Part shown: positions 12,646 to 24,249 of the stretch, piece by piece | Layout of the letters: each line of letters begins with the position of its first letter | Numbering within the stretch: the first letter of the stretch is position 1 | NCBI GenBank assembly: GCA_006384855.1 | Contig: VCJN01001322.1 | Span: 186,001-250,000, forward strand | Direction of reading: 5' to 3' | Length of the DNA: 64,000 bases | Origin: Tetraselmis striata | Taxonomy: Eukaryota; Chlorophyta; Chlorodendrophyceae; Chlorodendrales; Chlorodendraceae | The notes under the pieces: generated by a model | Database searches by the model: none | The model's input: the letters and a program-made list of their open reading frames with translations, nothing else | What the model was told of the DNA's origin: nothing | Program-made: the position numbers and the translations under genes

Positions 12646-12713
12646 GAATCTAACCCGGTACCTTTCGCGTGCGAGACAACCGCTCAACCGAGCGGATAAG
12701 GGCCGTAATCCTT
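12646..12713 (-). other. tRNA-like sequence, possible SINE head
   Basis: Read on the minus strand it has an A-box-like CCGCTCGGTTGAGCGG and, about 35 bases on, a B-box-like GGTTAGATTCC, the spacing of an internal RNA polymerase III promoter. The anticodon arm does not pair, so a working tRNA is unlikely. It lies upstream (minus strand) of the composite SINE-like elements and may be their promoter head; this is inference. A second B-box-like GGTTCGAATC lies near 12570. Confidence 0.4.
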
Positions 12714-13160
12714 ATACCCTGGTACTGCGCTGGAAATATCCCGTCTTTTGCGGGTTGCGGGCCCTCGGGCTTATAAGATCGCCCCCGCCGCCGCCGCCGC
12801 CGCCGCGGCCGCCTTCCCCGGTGATGTCGCTAGTTCGCTACATGACGTAGCCCTACCTGATTGCGTCGATGATAAAGCCTTGCACATATAGCTATGCTGC
12901 CTAAGTGGTGCTTGACCCGTAGGGTACCCTGCGGATACAGCACTGAATAGCTCAGTAGTAGGCGGGACGTCCCGCCTCGCGCCGCATCCGCCAGCAGCCG
13001 CCAGCGCAGCAAGTTTTTGCAGCGAGCAGCTCTCGACGGGCCCAGTAGGCACGTCTTCAAGGAGCCGCCAGAGAACGACCGACGCACCTGCAGACACTGT
13101 CATACGTCCGCGAATCGCTTCGCGAGTGGGCGCACAGACGAGCGAAGCCGGCCGGCCTCA
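12714..13160. other. Spacer upstream of the ubiquitin protease
   Basis: It includes a GCC-repeat run (12782-12810) and a mostly open frame from 13017 that runs into the protease start. No separate gene is supported. Confidence 0.4.
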
Positions 13161-13248
13161 ATGGCACTCCTCTTCGGGCAGGGCTTCTCGGCTGAGGAGC
13201 TGGCGAAGCTGGTGTGCTGTCGATACAACATTCCCGACATAACCCAAT

Positions 13249-13284
<36 letters not shown>

Positions 13285-16200
13285 CCCCCCCCCCGCCACC
13301 AGCCGCTATTCTTGAGGCTTCCTCTCCCCGGACCGTTGCAGGGCCTTGAGGACGCGGCGGCGCCCCCCGCCAGCAGCCCGCAGAAGCCCGCCGCCGGAGC
13401 ACTGAGCGCGAGCCCGAGCCCCACCCTGCCAACTCAGGCGCCGGTTCCCGCTGCGCCCGCTAAGCCGCTCTCATGGGTACGCGGCCTCCCGGGGCTGGAT
13501 GGATGTGGGGATGATTGGTTAGGGGCGTTCGTGCGGAGGCCGGTAGAGGTTTTTTTTTGCCTTCATCAGCGCCTTGTCAGCCTTACCTCCTTGCCCCCCC
13601 CCCCCCCCCCCCCCCAACACACACACACACACACACACCATCCACTCCCCCCCCTTCCTCTCAGGCGGAGCGCATGCGGGCGTCGGCGCAGGGGGTCAGT
13701 TGCGCGCCCGCAGCTGCCTCGGTCCCTGCATCCGCCTCTGCGTCTACCCCCACTTCCACCTCTCAGCCAGCGGCCGCAATGGCTACAACCGTCACAGCAG
13801 CCGGCTCAGAGCCAGCGGCCCCCGCGGAGGCCATAGCCGCCGCGCCGCCCTCGTCGCTGCCGGCAGAGGCGCCTCCAGATGCCGGCGAGGGTGGCACGGA
13901 CAGCGAGGCTGGGGCGGGTAGTCCGGGGGCGCCCAGGGGCTGCAGCCCCGCCGTCACCATCCCTGCTGCGCCGCGGCCGCCGCTTGATGGGCTGAGCGAC
14001 GAGGATGGCGCCGCACTGGCGTGGCTGGTGGGCGGCGGCGGCGCTCCCTGCCCGGTCCTCCCTGGCAGCGGCAGCAGCAGCAGCAGCGGCGGTGGCATCT
14101 CATTCTCGCCACGTGGGCTGGTGAACAACGGCAACACCTGCTTCATGAACACCGCGCTGCAGGCGCTGATGGCCTGCCCGCCCTTCGGCGCGCTCATGGC
14201 GGGCCTGGGCGCCGCGCTGCCGGGCCTGGGGGGCCCAGGCACGGCCACGCCCACGCTGGCGGCGCTGGGCCGCCTGGCGCGCGAGCTGGGGCCGCCGCTG
14301 GCGCACGACGCGCCGCCGCTGCCGCGCCACGGCGGAGCGCTCAACCCGGGGCCGCTCATGGAGGCTGTCGTCGCGGCGTTCTGCCCGCCCGGCGCGCCAC
14401 AGCCGCGCGGGGGCGGCCGGCACGGGGAGGAGCCGGACCAGCATGACGCGCAGGTGAGCTGGCCGGGGAGGGGCGACGGGCTGAGCACTGTACCTGCGCG
14501 ACAATGCATGGAAAACTACCACATCCACCGTCTGCGCTAGGCGTTGCCGCATTGGTGCGAGGGAGAATTATGACATGCTAGTTCCGACAGGCCGAGGCCA
14601 TATATTGCATATGCCATACGCTTATACGCGTTGATCCCCGGTAGCTCAATGGAATTCCCAGCATTCTGTTCTTGGTGGCATATTCCTCATCCTCCCGCCG
14701 GCGGATGGCTGCTGTGTTGGGTGGAGACCGGAGGCGCTGAACCTGGTGTCAGCTCCCTAGCTGACCCCCCCCCCCCCCCCCCCCCTCGCGTTGTGCCCCG
14801 CAGGAGTTCCTAACCTTCCTGCTAGACGCGGCGCACCAGGAGCTGCTTCTCCTGCGGCGGCGACACGCGGACGACACGACCGCGCTGCTGGGTGCCCCCC
14901 CCCCCCCCCCCCCCCCCCACACCCATTCTGTTGCCTTTGCTATAAGTGAAATGTCATAGTAAAAGGAATTCAATGAATGTGATAAAACTTCAAATCGATC
15001 GAGTTGGGCTATTTCTCTCACCGCCTTATACTTTTGAACATGTTTTTGGCTGTCTTTGATACGGGTGTTTGCTGCCGGCTGACACGGCTTGGCTTGGCTG
15101 GACTCGATTGGCTTGGCCATGGTGCTGTGCAGGGCGCAGCCCCGGCGGGGGCGGCGACGAGGAGGAGTGGGAGCAGGTGGGGAAGGGCAACCGCAGCGCG
15201 GTGACGCGCGGGCAGGCGAGCGCTCAGGGCGGCTCGTCCCACGTGAGCGCCATCTTCGGCGGCGCGCTGCGCAGCGAGGTGCGCACGCCGCGCGCGCGGC
15301 CCTCCGCCACGCGGCAGCACTTCACCGTGCTGCACCTGGACATCTACCCGCCGGCGGTGGGCAGCGTGGAGGCCGCGCTCGCGCTGCACACGGCGCCCGA
15401 GACCATCAGCGGCTACCGCGCCGAGGGCTCCGCCATCGAGAGCGACGCCACGAAGCGCGTGCAGCTGCTGGAGCTGCCGCAGGTGCTCGTGCTGCACCTC
15501 ATGCGCTTCACCTACGGCGCCGCCGGCACAGGTGCGCGCGCGCGCCCGCCTCCATGAAAGACTGCCCCCCCCCCCCCCCCCCCCCTTGGGGTCCTTTCAC
15601 CCTGCAAAGATGGAGACCACCGTGTCCTGGAAGCTTGCACAGTGCACCACAGAGCTCACCAGAAATAAAACAGATTACAATAATTTATCAGGACAGAGTA
15701 CAATCGTGAACAATTTTGCATCACCTAGACGGGACTTCGATGCATACCAGACAGGATTGGGGTTTTTTTTGCGACCGGACACCCCAATTCAACGGCACTG
15801 TACGGCATTCCCTGTCTCGCAGCGATTCTCGCCACTCTCCGTTGATATCCCGCGACTGCCGGTCTGTGTCATCGCTATTCAATCTCCCCCTGCCGCCACA
15901 TTCGCATCCCGTGCCTAACAGCGCCGCAAGCCGCTGCTGCGGTGCAGCTCGCAAGTGCCCTGAGCCTGTGCCCCCCCCCCCCCCCCCCCCTCTGCGCTGG
16001 CTGCACCGCAGGGAAGCTGCACAAGAGCGTGTCGTACGGCCCCACGCTGCAGCTGAAGGCCAGCATGCTGGCGGACGGCTGCACCAACGCGCGCAGCGGC
16101 ACCACGTACGACCTGCTCGCCGCCGTGCAGCACCACGGCCGCACGCCCACGGGCGGCCATTACACCGCCGACGTGCGCGCGGGCGGCCCCGGCGGCGAGT

Positions 16201-16304
16201 GGATGCACTTCAACGACGACCGCGTCGCGTCGGTCGGGGAGGCGGACGTGCTGCACGGGAACGCCTATCTGCTGGTCTACAGCCGCCGCGCCGGCAGCCA
16301 CTGA
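13161..16304 (+). CDS. Ubiquitin carboxyl-terminal hydrolase (USP family, USP10/UBP24-like)
   Basis: It cleaves ubiquitin from proteins with a papain-like Cys/His/Asp site. The Cys box GLVNNGNTCFMNTALQAL is near 14120-14172, HDAQ-EFLTFLLD spans the splice at 14453/14804, VLVLHLMRFTYG is near 15485, and the His box GGHYTADV is near 16153. WMHFNDDRV and AYLLVYSRR close the domain before the stop. Exons in order: 13161 onward, a Pro/Ala-rich exon near 13346-13475, then 13665-14453, 14804-14891, 15133-15531 and 16012-16304. Each intron has a poly-C run, several just before the AG. The N-terminus is long, Ala/Ser/Pro-rich and poorly conserved. The start could be 13017 instead, in the same frame. 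The USP10/UBP24 assignment within the family is tentative. Confidence 0.88.
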
Positions 16305-16948
16305 TGCCGCCGGTCTGTCGGCCAGCCAGCGCCGGCATCGGTGCTGTAAAGAGCCGCAGGGCGGCGCATCACGCGGACATTTCCGCGAACCGTTATTCAA
16401 TCGCTTCCACCCTGATGCCCCGTTTATAGCGATGCATACAGCAGCACAGTCAGTGGCGCGCTGAGGCCGGCGGAGCCCCCTCCCCCCCCCCAAAGTCCCA
16501 TCCACGAAGAAGATGTACCTGTATACCAGATAAAGATTTCATATATAGGTCGTCGAAGAGCGGGCAGAAATACCATACTGCCAACGGTAGTCAGACAGCA
16601 AACCGGTTTGCATTGCCAGTGCGCCATATATAGTCACTTGTTGCTAGATAAGAAATATGTAGCGACCAACAACATTAGTTGCCATACTCAGAATAATACG
16701 TATGAATAATATGTACTGGGCACCCGCCGGACAGCACACGCGCGCTGTAATGAAATACATAACAACATTTTTATTAGTTAGGTGTCAAATTCGGCACGTG
16801 GCAACGACTGCTGACCAGTATTGTGAATTCACCGGGACGAAGTTTTGCGAACAGATGTCGACAGAATCTTCAGGTTGGGGATTTGTACATTATGGTACGC
16901 GACGGTACGTGAAAGAACGTTATCGTACGTGTCACTTATAGAATCAAT

Positions 16949-16984
<36 letters not shown>

Positions 16985-17508
16985 GCAAGGCAGCAGCAGG
17001 TTTGGTTTCCAGCCGGCAGACTGATGCCGAGTCACATGGATCTGCTGCCATGAGCGTGCATCCCATCGCGAGAAGCGGAGATCGTATCAGCGCAATCGTC
17101 GTCGGCACTGCAGTCGATGCCGTGATTGCTACATCTCCGCGGCCATCCGAGAAGAGGGGACGGCGAGCCACTCATTTACATGCACGCAGCTCTTTCCATG
17201 CCATATTTTATGTATGGGGGACGTTCCCAAGTGTGCGAGGAGGGGAGCCGGCATCATGACAGGCGCTTAGGATGCGGGTGGTACGTTGCATTGCGCTGCC
17301 GATGGCTGTTTGACCGCAGTGATTGAGGGCAGCCAACCAGCCCCGCTCGGACTCAATCTCAACCCCAAGCCATGACACACCATCTCCTCTGTTGTCCGGC
17401 CGTGTCCCGCTATCACCTCACGGCATGAGCCCATGCCAGGACAAGTGCTCATGGCGACACGGTGGTGTATGACATGCCACGCTGCCGCTGGCACTCTCCA
17501 GGGAACGA
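16305..17508. other. Intergenic region between two converging genes, with a 33-base poly-G run
   Basis: No gene is supported. There is an uninterrupted G run at about 16950-16982, and just before it a cluster of GGTACG/CGTACG words (16890-16935). Confidence 0.5.
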
Positions 17509-18404
17509 TCAGTCTCGTGCCATGCTGTCGAGAGCTCGCAGCGCGGACGCGTCGCACAGCCCTGACACTGGGCCCACCAGGCTGAGCCACGCCACCATGT
17601 AGCGCAGCGCAGCGGAGCCCTGCTTGCCGCCGCCCGCAAGCATCAGCCCCATCCGCTCCACCGTCATGCAGGGGTTCAGCATGAACCAGGGCTGCTGCAG
17701 GTGGGGGTGTTCCTGCGTTCAGAGCGATGGGCGCCGCAAGGGCGTTAGGTGCGCGCCAGAGGCTGCCTGGAGGCACCATTGCGGCTGTCTCCAATGCCCC
17801 CCCGCCCCTTCACCCCCCACCTGTGGTTCCAGGAAGTGAGCGGGCTCCTCTGGGGTTTCTGCTGACAATGACTCGGATGTCACTTGCCGCCAAGGCAGTA
17901 CCCCAAGCAGCGCCTGCCGATTGAGCAGGTTGCCGTCCAGCCGGCGGCCGCGGCAGAGCAGCACCGGGCAGCCGTACATGGCGTTGTGCACGATGTGGTA
18001 GTCGATAAGGCAGCGCCCCTTTGGCCGCGCCACCTGCACCACCCGCATGCCAGGCACGGGTGAGCTCGTGGTGGCTTGCCCGGGCGGGGGGCGAGGGGAG
18101 AGGGCGAAGGGGGGGAGGGGGGGGGGGGGGGGTGCTCGGCTGCTCGGCTGCTTACCACTGTCTCCTCATCCGGTGCCACCTCCGTGTTCATGTCGCCCAC
18201 ACCGTTGGCGCTGGCGCTATCCTCATGCTCAGCTGGCAGGGGCAACACTCTCTCGAGTGAGAGATACCCCGCGCTGATACCCGGCGCAGTGCGCCACTCC
18301 AGCGCGCCAGAGTCCGTCGCGGTACCCGCCAAAGCCTCCCGCAGCGCGGCGCAGCCGTCCCGAAAGTCCTCTGCGGAAATCGACCCACGCTGGTGGACGT
18401 CCAT
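17509..18404 (-). CDS. Autophagy E2-like enzyme ATG10
   Basis: ATG10 joins ATG12 to ATG5 through a thioester cysteine, a step needed to build autophagosomes. Three exons (18404-18156, 18033-17821, 17712-17509) sum to 666 bp, 221 residues, close to family size. The N-terminal part has a Trp then GYLSLE as in relatives. The middle exon has YHIVHNAMYGCPVLLCRG and LDG. The last has the signature EHPHLQQPWFMLNP-C-MT, with the likely catalytic Cys in NPCMT, then WLSLVGPVSGL. All splice sites are GT-AG, and the junction LEPQ/EHPHL joins in frame. The start is the ATG of MDVHQRGS. A poly-G (sense poly-C) run lies in intron 1. Confidence 0.9.
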
Positions 18405-18510
18405 GCTCCAGCTGTACCGTGCTGTGGGATAATCACAGCACGATTAACACCGGGGCGTACTCGTCAGCTGGTCAGCTCCTCCGCTGGTGTCAGCCCCTCC
18501 CATGTGTGTC

Positions 18511-18513
<3 letters not shown>

Positions 18514-18608
<95 letters not shown>

Positions 18609-18616
18609 TGTGTGTC
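18514..18616. repeat. (TG)n microsatellite
   Basis: About 103 bp of TG dinucleotide with two TC interruptions, between ATG10 and the small gene at 19006. Long open frames through it are only Cys-Val repeats. Confidence 0.95.
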
Positions 18617-19005
18617 TCATAGATACAGTGGGCGATAGGCGCGACCTCGGATATCCTGCAGAATTCGCGGCTGTGAAGCTCACCCGCGCCTGACTTTCTA
18701 TCTGTTCCTTGCAGTGCCTGCCCTCCTCGAGCAGACGGTCAGTCGCGATGGTGAACGCCGGCCCGGGAGAGCGGGAACCCAATTCTGGACGGCAAACAGC
18801 TTGTTCTGGCGGTATGCACGCCGCACAAATCAGACGGTTGTCGGCGGCGGCAGGTGCTTGCTACGGATGCTCGTACCCCGGTGTTACAGTCGGGTGGCGG
18901 TGGCGGCGCGGCATGCGCTGGGCGACAGAGCGTGCGCCCCAGCACGAATTAGTTCACTACTTGCTATGTCTCGCAACACTACTTGCTACCCCCACAGCCG
19001 CCCCG

Positions 19006-19281
19006 TCACTGCCAGCCGAGCGCCTCGAACACGGCGGCGAGTCGGTTGCAGCGCTTCACAAGCGCGGCGGTAACGAGCGCAAACACGGCGTCGTAGACCA
19101 TCCACTTGAGCCACGGCTCGAATTCGTCCAGCGCCCAGCAGACCGTCTCCCAGAGGGAGCGCCGGAGAGCAGCGAGCCAGCTGCTGCCGCTAGCAGGGGT
19201 CGCGCGAGCGACGTCCTTGCACGAACTGCCTGTCGATGATTCACTATCAGCACGCTCGGGCAATTGTTGGCTGTCACCCAT
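19006..19281 (-). CDS. Small unknown protein (91 residues)
   Basis: An ATG-to-stop frame without introns. The first 35 residues are polar, the rest is Trp-rich and partly hydrophobic (WLKWMVYDAVFALVTAALVKRC), which could be one membrane-associated helix. It is not recognised as any family. It could be the last exon of a longer gene or a chance frame in GC-rich DNA. Confidence 0.35.
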   Translation of the reverse strand: MGDSQQLPERADSESSTGSSCKDVARATPASGSSWLAALRRSLWETVCWALDEFEPWLKWMVYDAVFALVTAALVKRCNRLAAVFEALGWQ

Positions 19282-19953
19282 CGTTGTCGTAGCGTGGGTC
19301 TGTTCTCAACGGGTTGGCGCGAACGGCCTCTGACACCAGGGAGGGCTCCTGTGCCTTGGCTACCTGGGAGAGATAATGTCCATGTCGCAGGTATGCTCTA
19401 CCGAGCCCAGGCCAGCACCCCTGAAAATGGTGTCGTTGTCGTTCCCTCAGGCCAGGCCAGGCCGCCATCAGCACGCAGGAATGGACTACGTCACAACATC
19501 AACGGCAGGCCATCATAGGAGCCTCGGAAGTAATCCTTAGGCGTCATCATCAGCGCGGTCGGGGAAGAACATGTGATGGACCAACACTCGAACATAGATA
19601 ATCCTTAGATGGGTTTGGTTACACGGGGTAGAGTCGAACATCATCTGACAGTATACTGAGAAATTAGAAATGCATTCGAGTATATCCGTATTGTAGTCGA
19701 TAACTGTAGACAGGTTTTTTTTTTTTAATAGGTTTTAAATAGGTTGTAAAGGATTCAGGCTTCCTCGCTGCTGACGGATGAATGTGGGCTGTCGTCGCCG
19801 TCACTGGCAGTATGTACCAGTAGCTCTTCACCTGCCAGAAGGTCACCCCAGATCGACCCTCCGCACCCGACTACACTTTCTCTTCCTAGCCAGCCACAGC
19901 GACCACATAGGCGGCCAGTCCTCGGGAGGGGCCGGGCGAAGGGCTGCGGCGCG
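19282..19953. other. Region between the small gene and TIP41
   Basis: No gene is seen. TAATCCTTAG occurs twice (about 19532 and 19596). The last 150 bp hold the likely TIP41 5' untranslated region; no core promoter motif is clear. Confidence 0.4.
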
Positions 19954-21850
19954 ATGCCGGGCGAGAGCGTACAGCTGCACGGCTGGACGATCAGCACCAA
20001 CAAGGCGCCCATCCTGGGTGGGAACGCCACGCCCGCCTCCAGCGCCCCCCCCCCCCCCCCCCCCCCCCCCTCCCGCGCGTGCCACCCTGGTGGCCTGCCT
20101 AGATCCAAACGTGGACACCAACGACGGCATCTGGCGGTGCTGAGGATGGGGAGGGGCGGCTCTGCTCGGCCACGGCGATGTCAATGCCAGTGCGCATTTG
20201 GTTGCCCATCCTGCGCCGTCTCTGGGGGCCAGGAGAGGAGCTGACCCCGCGGGGCGTGATGCGCTGGCCTCAGGCAGCAGGGATCTGGAGGAGGTGAACG
20301 CCGCGCTGGGTGGCGTGATTAACCTGCCCGAACAGCTGTACGGGCACAGCTGGGTGGACTTCCACCACGCCGCCAGCGGCACCGCCATCAGCTTCAATGC
20401 GCTGGACGCGCTGCGGGGCTGGTGCCAGGAGGCGCTGCCACCGGTGGGTATCCTGCCGAGGCAGTAAATGCACCACACATACACCCTCGCGCTTGCCACC
20501 GGCGCCCTCCCCGCTCACCCCTATCCCCCGTGTCCCCGCAGCTGCGGGTGGCGGGCGCGCAGGATTGGATGCGCACCCGGCGGCGCGAGGTGGAGGCCAG
20601 CCAGGCCGAGTACCTGGACTACGACTGGACCTTCACGTCGCCCTATTGCGGCACCACCTGCAGCGCGGACAGCGCCGGCGCCACGCCCGCCCAGCGCGCC
20701 TTCTGCCTGGCCGGCCACGGAGACGCGGGCGCGCAGTGGAGCGCCACGGAGCACCAGATCGACCGGCAGATGCTGATGGCGCGCGACCCGCTGCTGCTAT
20801 ACGATGAGGTACACAATCGCCACTACCGCTGGTCCGATATATGATATGCCACAGTCCGGTATATGATATGATATGATAAGTAAAGTATATAACACACAGC
20901 AGCTCCATTTGGGCGCACGGGATTGGGTTGATTGGCAGATGTCATGGCTCATTGCCGCATCGTCCAGCATGACTGCCCACCCCCCTCCCATCCGCCTTCC
21001 CTTCGCCTGGCCGCAGGTGCTTCTCTACGAGAGTGAGCTGGACGACAGCGGCGTCTCCAACTACTCTGTGAAGGCGCGAACCGCCCCGTACATGCCTCAC
21101 ATACTCAACTACCCACATCGCAGCAGGAGAGGCTGGGCACAGTGCCGGGAGGCTGAGCCCACCCCCCCCTGTCCCGCCAGGTGCGCGTCATGGAGCGGTG
21201 CTTCTTCTGCCTGGCGCGCTTCTTCCTGCGGGTGGACAGCACGATGGTGCGGCTGCGCGAGGTGCGCCTCTTCTGCCGCTTCGACCAGCCGCACGTGGTG
21301 CTGCGAGAGCTGACGCACCGCGAGGGCACGATGGCGGAGCTCGCAGCCGGGGGCGCTCCGCCCGCGGGGGCCGCCTACCAGGACGCCGACACCGCTGGCG
21401 TGGCTCTGCAGGTGAGGCGGCCCCGCCCATGGCTGCAGGGCGCCACGAGGCGGCTTCCCCCATCTTTCTACATCACGTTTCTTATTGGAGACCGTTCTGA
21501 TTCCTGCTTCATAACAGTGAGCCGACATGTCCAGAAAAGCGTTGTATCGTCTATTCATTCATGGGACATTTTTGGTACTCACTTAAGCCGAGGAAGCGCA
21601 CTTCACGCATCCGCCGCCTCCGACTGTCTATCGTTCAGAGTGTCAAGTCAGTAAAAAAATACGCAGCTACATGTAGCCACAACGTGTATGTGTGTACATC
21701 TCCTGCATTTCGTGCTTTGCAAACTGCCGAGGTAGCTCAAAGAGTAAGCACCGAGAGCGACGATGTCACCCCGGCTCGCAGGCTGTGGCCCCCGTGGCAG
21801 TGAAGCTCTTCATCACCGAAAAGCTCGAGCTCCAAGCCAGCAGCAGCTAG
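19954..21850 (+). CDS. TIP41-like protein (TOR/PP2A pathway)
   Basis: TIP41 binds PP2A-type phosphatases and tunes TOR signalling in the cytosol. Seen in order: HGWTISTNKAPIL (family GW.I.T.KGPIL) in exon 1; ISFNALDALRGWCQEALPP (family FNAFDALRGWKQEALPPVEV) ending at 20443; YLDYDWTFTSPYCGTTC in exon 20542-20808; LLLYDE-VLLYESELDDSGVS across the next splice (exon 21017-21073); then VRVMERCFFCLARFFLRVD (21181-21411); and a last exon 21782-21850. The intron at 21074-21180 seems to start with GC rather than GT. The first intron, around the poly-C run at 20045, is not fully resolved, so one small exon may be missing. Confidence 0.88.
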
Positions 21851-24249
21851 GGCCACCCTTGGCTGCGCCTTTCGGCGGGCTTAGCCTACGAGGCTTGCTG
21901 CATTCCGCCACCTCCTCGGCGGCTCCAAGCGTGGCAGCACTTCCGGTCATCACTCATCAGCCCCAGAGGGCATGGACTTGTGCGCTGCTGCACTAGCTGG
22001 CGCGTGTCTGGACATGTCGACCTGCTGGCATTGAACACCACGAAGCCATTCACCCCCTCGCAGGATCAGGGGCCGGCCCGTTGAGCCTGCTGACACAAGT
22101 AGTGCGCCACGATGTGCATCCAATGGCGGGCGTTTGGACTAGAATAAGCAGTGGGGATCACACGATCCGAATGTTTTGATTCAATATTTTAAACGTCCTT
22201 TCTCGTCGCGAAATTCGGGAGCCGAGGCATCCTGCCCGCCTGCCGGTGACATTCAGATGGGGCTCGTCCTGCATGATTCTATCTGTGCTAGTAGTTAGTA
22301 GCATGTGGTGTCATGGTGCTCCGGGTTGAGAACTGAGCTCCCAGCGGCGTCGTGGGGGTAGCATCATCCCGTGGTGATGGTGCATCACATGCTTGCTTAC
22401 GATATGCAGAACCGTGAGGGTCATGATGTCAAAGCATTGTTCACTGTCTTGCAGCATGGGCGCGGGCAAGATGCCAGCTGGTCCCAGGCAGCGTTGCAGG
22501 GGAAAATATGTGTGACGTACTCGTTCGTGCAATAGGGCTGCACGCGCGCCCGTTGCGACTCATCGGCCGCTGATATCGCTCGAGCGAAATCGGCGCTCCG
22601 AAACCGCAATGCGCCTCCCTGCACAGCGTTCCGAGGTGCCACTCCCGGAAGCAAGACGCTGCCGGCCTAAGCAATGGTCGGTACCTGTGACTGTCAGTAC
22701 TGTATCCATAGATGGCACTTGCAAAGGGTCATTTGCAAAGGGCAGATATATCGCATATTACGCGAGAACGAGCCGCTGAGCTGCAGCAGATGGCGCAGCC
22801 TCGTCAACTTCGTCGGCGCTCCGAATCGACGATGATGACATCGCGCTATATGTCGCGCAAAATGTGAGAGGGTGGCGCCAGAGTCAGACGGCGCCGACCA
22901 GTCAGTGGGCAGTAGTGGCGGCGGGCTCACTCGCTGCAACGACCGCACGGGACCGTTGGAGTGGCTCGGCGAACGGCGATCACGATCCGCGTCGTCGCGC
23001 CGACGACGATTGTCGCGTCTCTACCCGCTGTGGGGCACCTGCCCCCACGGTCGGCACCTCCAGCGGGCTCACGGCGATAGCTCCCATCCACTGGCTGCAC
23101 ATTGCTGACGCCTGGCACCCGCAATGGAGGAGTACTGTGCGCCGGGGTCGGGCAAGCTTGCGGGGGGAATTGGGTAGACTATTTTATTGCCGCAGCGGCT
23201 GATGAAACAGACGGCAAAATGTCAACACCGCCGAGTTCAGTATCGCCGAGCTACCTGCTACTCTACAGCACCATTAATGAACCGTTAACCCGCAAGCGAG
23301 TCACACAAAACAAAACCTGCCGAGTTCTCTCGCGGCCGTGGTCTCTTGCACTCTAGTTTTCTCGCGGTATGGTAGGTAACCCCATTATTATGTAATATTC
23401 CTGAGTATGGATCAGCGATATCAATACCGTTTTAGCAAGTGGCGACCGAGTAAGTCCGACAGAACGCCAGCCGCAGCCAGGCATTTGTCCAGGCTCACCT
23501 ACAAATAAGGGTTACTGCTGAATGTATTCAGTTAATTGTTGTCTCGGACAACATGTTGGTGCGCAAGTTTTGTAGCACGTAGCGACTATGACAATTCAAG
23601 AGTACAAGCCGGCCGTGTGCTGACATGACTGTCGGACCGTCGGCATGCAACAGGATACAGTCATGTCAGATGCCACTCTTGAGCAGTGGCGCCAACCCCG
23701 TATGCATCCGAGCCCGCATTAAAATGGCGCACTGTCGGCCCAGGTGAGCTACAATAAAGCTGTGTATCGTCAACTAAGAATGTCAAGACGACTGTAACAG
23801 AAACCACCGGCCCTCTGAGGCGTATCGTAAAAAATGCTGGTGAATGAACTACGGCAGGCAGCCGTTGGACGGGGCTTGGCTACGATGAGAGCTCCAAGGA
23901 TGACAAACTACCGCCGCCGAAAGCTCACAGTTTTCTAGATAGCGACTATATCGCGACCAATCATGCAACTATATACGATTCACGCTCTGAGCTAAACTAA
24001 TCCTTAATTAATCCTTGCCACTTCCGGTCGAGCTCGCCGACGGCACAGTGCCACCACCACGAACTGCATCATGACCTACAACCAACGGTGCCAATGATCC
24101 AGCCGACACTGCCTAGGAGGCAATCGAGGGTGTGTCACCCGAGAGCGGCTCCAGCATTTTCTTTCGTGCGGAGGCCGCCTTTCAGGAAAATCCGGGCTCG
24201 GCCTCGAAGAAGGAGACGGCCGCCTGGGATAGAGCTGATCAGCTTGGGC
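21851..24249. other. Gene-poor region
   Basis: No gene is supported over 2.4 kb; open frames are short and unlike any known family. It holds one imperfect hairpin (23596-23683). Confidence 0.45.
23596..23683. other. Imperfect hairpin
   Basis: CTGACATGACTGT (23620-23632) pairs with ACAGTCATGTCAG (23657-23669), and the outer TCAAGAGT (23596-23603) pairs with ACTCTTGA (23676-23683). The outer bulge is uneven. It could be a small-RNA precursor or the end of a decayed element. Confidence 0.4.

Noticed and set aside
12646-12713. A functional tRNA gene
   Set aside because: A- and B-box-like parts are there, but the anticodon stem does not pair and the T-loop lacks the usual TTCGA.
18393-18693. Cys-Val repeat proteins
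   Set aside because: They are translations of a TG microsatellite.
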